This document shows, piece by piece, positions 61,647 through 64,000 of a stretch of DNA of 64,000 nucleotides (position 1 is the stretch's first letter; each line of letters opens with the position of its first letter). Source of the stretch: Mya arenaria (taxonomy: Eukaryota > Mollusca > Bivalvia > Myida > Myidae); assembly GCF_026914265.1 (NCBI RefSeq), contig NC_069133.1:25785272-25849271 (forward strand), given 5' to 3'. A model generated the notes under the pieces. It was not told the DNA's origin, made no database searches, and saw only the letters and a list, made by a program, of their open reading frames with translations. The position numbers and the translations under genes are program-made.

Positions 61647-62514
61647 CATTTTTTTTAATCAGGGCCTTCTTACCACTTATGGGGAAGATAGCCATTTTGG
61701 AGTGGAAGTGTGTTTTTCATTTTTTTGAGAACAAAATCCGAGTCCTTTTTAAACATTTTTGGAACAAATGAAGATAAAAATCAATAAAGCAGTGAATTTA
61801 TCACTCAGAAAAATCATTTAATGAAATGTGAGATACAGATTATATATCATATAAATATATATTAAATTTCAGAGGCTATCGCAAGAAAAAAAACAACAGG
61901 TCAAGCCCTTAGGGGAAGTGGCTGGGCCCTTGGCATGGAATATTAAAAAGGCCCCGATACAACTTTTTTATTTTAATAATTATACAACCCCCGCTCGAAG
62001 GAAAGCACTTTTGAATTGTTAATTTGACATTCCCCTTTATTTATTTTTGTAATTTGTTTTAAACTTTAACTCTCCGGACTAGATGTTTAAATGGAAGTCC
62101 TCTAAGGGGGAGTCTTAGGTCATTTAGCATAAAAGCATAATAAAATAACAAGACATCACTCTTTTCAAGACTTTATAATTCTTCTGATTTCATCATGTTT
62201 TAAAAACGAAGCCATCAAATATAACCATTCACAAATATAACAATTAAGAAATAAAATATTTGAACATTTTCATCACAAAACCATTCAGTCAAAACATTGA
62301 AAGTCAACATGTTGATTGTTTGTTTGGATTCACCAATCCACTAAGAGATTATATATATATGTGTATATGAAACATGGACTGAAATGCCATATTATATTCA
62401 TGCACCAAAACTTCTAACATTTCTCAATTCATATCCCTGTAAAATAAACACTCATCGCTTCTTTTTCTAAGGTGAAGTAAGAAGTATTACCCAATAATAA
62501 TCTTAGTCACCTGC

Positions 62515-62742
62515 TATACATGTGTTTATGGTCATAGTGAACAATTCTTCCAAGTTTTATGAGAATATCACTGAACATGTGTTTATGGTCATAGTGAACA
62601 ATTCTTCCAAGTTTCATGAGAATATCACTGAACATGCGTGTATGGTCATAGTGAACAATTCTTCCAAGTTTCATGAGAATATCACTGAACATAAGTGTAT
62701 GGTCATAGTGAACAATTCTTCCAAGTTTCATGAGAATATCTG
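62515..62742. repeat. 57-bp tandem repeat, four units
   Basis: Four units with a few differences each. The period is a multiple of three and frames stay open on both strands, but nothing else suggests coding. Confidence 0.9.
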
Positions 62743-63025
62743 TAATACCTTTTTTCAGTTCTAGTCTAGATATTTGCAGGACATTGTCCACACATCACAA
62801 TCTGACATGAAAAAGACAGGTAATACCTTCACTTTTTATTTTACAACCAAACGAGCCCATATTCTCCAATGTTTTAAGTCTTTAAGACTTGAAACTGCAT
62901 ATTTTAATTTTGTTGTAAATTTATCATTACACCAGCAAATAATTACACATAACACAATGCTAAAATGACTGTTTCTGTTACAAATACCTGTTCTGTGATT
63001 GACCACATTTCTTTTTTTAGAAATA

Positions 63026-63199
63026 CAGTTGTAACCCATTGGCTCGATATCCCAGGGACTTGCCAAAATACTTCCCGAGCCTCGCAAATATCCAGCCAAA
63101 CTGGAATGCTTTCATGATTGGAGTAAAGAGTAAAACAAAAATCAGTCCTTTACATCAAGTTAGATCAAAGGACGAAATCGAGCAAAAGGGTTTCCACTG
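63026..63199. mobile_element. Pogo-like MITE, copy 5 with TA target sites, absent from copy A
   Basis: It begins CAGTTGTAACCCATTGGCTC and ends AAAAGGGTTTCCACTG, with TA on both sides (63024-63025 and 63200-63201). Copy A has no element at this place. Confidence 0.85.
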
Positions 63200-64000
63200 T
63201 AGTTAAATATTAAAGGTATTTTGCAACATTTAAGGATTCACTTTTCTGAGCCTTGGTCTAACACTCGGACTCGAGACGTTAGTGTCAATATGGCGGCTTA
63301 TTATGGCCCAATACATGATCGCTTTACCTCGGTGGCCAATTTCAATGGCATATTTATGAAAGAAATCAACATCAATAACAACAGCAATAAACAAATGGTG
63401 TAACACTTCTTGGTTGGTAGCTATTTTTTAATGATACAGGTTGCATTTAATGTACATCTGGTCATCGTTAGTGCAAAAAACTCCCCTCTGAGCTCCAGGG
63501 AATTGGGACCAGGTCTCTTCAAAGGGCGAAAATTTTGCATGAAAAAGTGGACTTTGAATAAACAGAAATAATTCTAATTATAAAATAAAAAGTGCCAGTA
63601 ATTGTTGTGTCAAAAATACAATCACTTCAACAGAATAACTAGAGTCTAGTGACAGCATAGTGGAGGCTAAAAATGCAGTTACCATCGCAATTTTTAGTGA
63701 TTTTAATAAAAAAAAGCACAACCAGAAGGAAAATTTTGACCAAAAAAATGGGGAAATAAATATAATTTACATAGAGAGGTATTGGTAAATATTTTGGCCT
63801 ATACATCATTAGAAAGTATCAGAACGGGTCTAAATTTCAGCCCTCAAAATCATTTACCGTAAAAGCTCTGGGTCCATATTTTGAACCCAAAAACATTCGA
63901 AAGACAGCCCTTAACATGTATATGTGAGTAAACACAAGATGACACCAAGTTTGGTGAGAATTGGTTGTATGTTTGCCAAATTTATTAGTTTTTGCCAATT

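Larger units (their letters stand above)
59243..64000. repeat. Segmental duplication, copy B (runs off the window)
   Basis: It matches copy A from 52363. Differences in the first 3.3 kb are few (for example at about 59716, 59743 and 60141). After about 62520 the copy diverges: two extra 57-bp units, about 350 bp of extra sequence at 62890-63240 with a pogo-like insertion, and a deletion of about 110 bp near 63485. Confidence 0.93.

Noticed and set aside
62507..62791. Coding repeat from the 57-bp units
   Set aside because: Both strands are open only because the period is a multiple of three. The diverged copy A offers no coding signal.

Overview
The window is animal nuclear DNA: AT-rich, with GT-AG introns, long 3' untranslated stretches and many short dispersed repeats. 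The repeat types (TGACCT/AGGTCA-rich repeats, tRNA-headed SINEs, short inverted-repeat elements) and the gene types suggest a bivalve mollusc. That assignment is inference, not a database result.

Layout. (1) 0.5-1.0 kb, minus strand: the first two coding exons of a Ki-67-like FHA protein; the rest lies off the left edge. (2) 1.0-3.4 kb: a probable shared promoter. (3) 3.4-9.4 kb, plus strand: a 637-residue Lys/Ser/Pro-rich protein with about nine copies of a CDK-site repeat and a C-terminal CVIL motif. (4) 9.5-17.5 kb: no convincing gene, but a 2.5-kb array of 21-bp repeats and several mobile-element relics. (5) 17.5-31.8 kb, plus strand: a twelve-exon gene for an AT-hook protein with eight C2H2 zinc fingers and a helical C-terminal region. 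Three of its exon-intron boundaries carry tandem repeats that copy the splice site itself. (6) 33.8-40.5 kb: minus-strand coding relics, including a decayed tyrosine recombinase, among tandem repeats. (7) 41.9-43.6 kb, minus strand: three tandem copies of a small two-exon gene. (8) 43.6-46.5 kb: a patchwork repeat that has picked up a copy of the flank of one small gene. (9) 46.7-50.6 kb, minus strand: a broken gene resembling CaRF-like proteins, with one exon duplicated. (10) 52.4-64 kb: a segmental duplication whose first 3.3 kb are nearly identical and whose remainder is clearly diverged.

The FHA gene and the CDK-site protein both look mitotic or chromosomal and are divergently placed, so co-regulation is plausible. 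The zinc-finger gene is the best preserved. The most unusual signal is its set of splice-site-bearing tandem repeats: six in-frame donors at 18.6-19.0 kb, three acceptors at 21.7-21.8 kb, and about 23 acceptors at 29.3-30.6 kb.
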